From: Ectocarpus siliculosus
Taxonomy: Eukaryota > Sar > Phaeophyceae > Ectocarpales > Ectocarpaceae
Reading direction: 5' to 3'
Assembly (NCBI GenBank): GCA_000310025.1
Contig: FN649755.1
Coordinates: forward strand, 1,062,566-1,126,565
DNA length: 64,000 nt
Part shown: piece after piece, positions 63,864 through 64,000 of the stretch
How the letters are laid out: every line of letters begins with the position of its first letter
How positions within the stretch are numbered: the first letter of the stretch is position 1
Position numbers and translations under genes: made by a program
Notes under the pieces: generated by a model
The model's input: only the letters and a program-made list of their open reading frames with translations
Told to the model about the DNA's origin: nothing
Database searches by the model: none

Positions 63864-63983
63864 CACCATCGCCACTCCGATGGAGATGATCCAGACCAAC
63901 AACGTCCATGTCGCATCGTCCGTGCGGTCTCCAGGAACCGAAGTCGTCCCACCTGTGGCGACATCGCGTACGTACGTGAGCAC
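63864..63983 (-). CDS. possible exon with membrane segment at the window edge
   Basis: The minus-strand frame reads DDATWTLLVWIISIGVAMV and then meets a perfect donor (GTAAGT, plus-strand 63858-63863). No ATG is in view, so the start lies beyond the window or in another exon. It is oriented towards the exon at 62,687-63,259 and could belong to the same gene. If so, the intron contains the 20-bp tandem repeat. Confidence 0.33.
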
Positions 63984-64000
63984 ACAGAACGGGCAACCAC

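Noticed and set aside
1-64000. CRISPR array or prokaryotic gene cluster
   Set aside because: The tandem repeats present have no unique spacers of uniform length, there are no cas-like genes, and gene structure with splice sites and interspersed repeats is eukaryotic.

Overview
The window looks like nuclear DNA of a multicellular photosynthetic stramenopile, most likely a brown alga of the Ectocarpus type. This is an inference. It rests on an FNIP-type leucine-rich repeat gene with the 'WP..L..L.FG..FNQP' signature (a kind I associate with Ectocarpus), on KDZ-transposase CxC modules, on small exons with GT..AG borders, on many poly-C/poly-G runs and on dense interspersed repeats. No bacterial gene organisation, CRISPR array, rRNA gene or convincing tRNA gene is present. 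Most open frames are short, and few resemble anything I can name.

Layout. 0-3.5 kb: spacer, then an inactivated FNIP-repeat gene (minus) and a possible exon on the other strand. 3.7-5.3 kb: remains of a KDZ DNA transposase (plus). 5.7-10.8 kb: a diverged low-copy locus ('locus A') that contains a double hairpin and is split by a 2,988-bp LTR element with identical LTRs and a 5-bp target duplication. 10.9-17.8 kb: repeat-rich DNA with two inverted copies of a 221-bp MITE, a tRNA-like sequence, a SINE-like element and one 206-codon frame. 17.9-21.8 kb: 'locus B', collinear with locus A. 21.8-31.5 kb: mostly spacer, with diverged MITEs and small predicted membrane or secreted peptides. 31.5-32.5 kb, 51.0-51.4 kb and 58.6-58.9 kb: three members of one unnamed exon-split family that share an 80-nt exon and exon phases; the third is decayed. 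34.8-45.5 kb: tandem duplications, a telomere-like CCCTTAC tract and a second SINE-like copy. 47.7-48.2 kb: MITE members of two subfamilies. 48.6-57 kb: hypothetical ORFs and tandem repeats. 57.5-64 kb: two partly related loci in tail-to-tail orientation, each ending in an Ala/Pro-rich tail followed by a similar 3' flank, and a 20-bp tandem array near the right edge.

The sequence shows no pathway or operon. What can be reconstructed is the history: gene-family duplication followed by decay, with at least five repeat families landing in between. The strongest calls are the LTR element, the MITE copies, the FNIP pseudogene, the paired loci A and B, the shared 80-nt exon family and the KDZ CxC fragments. 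Most single-ORF calls are weak and are scored that way.
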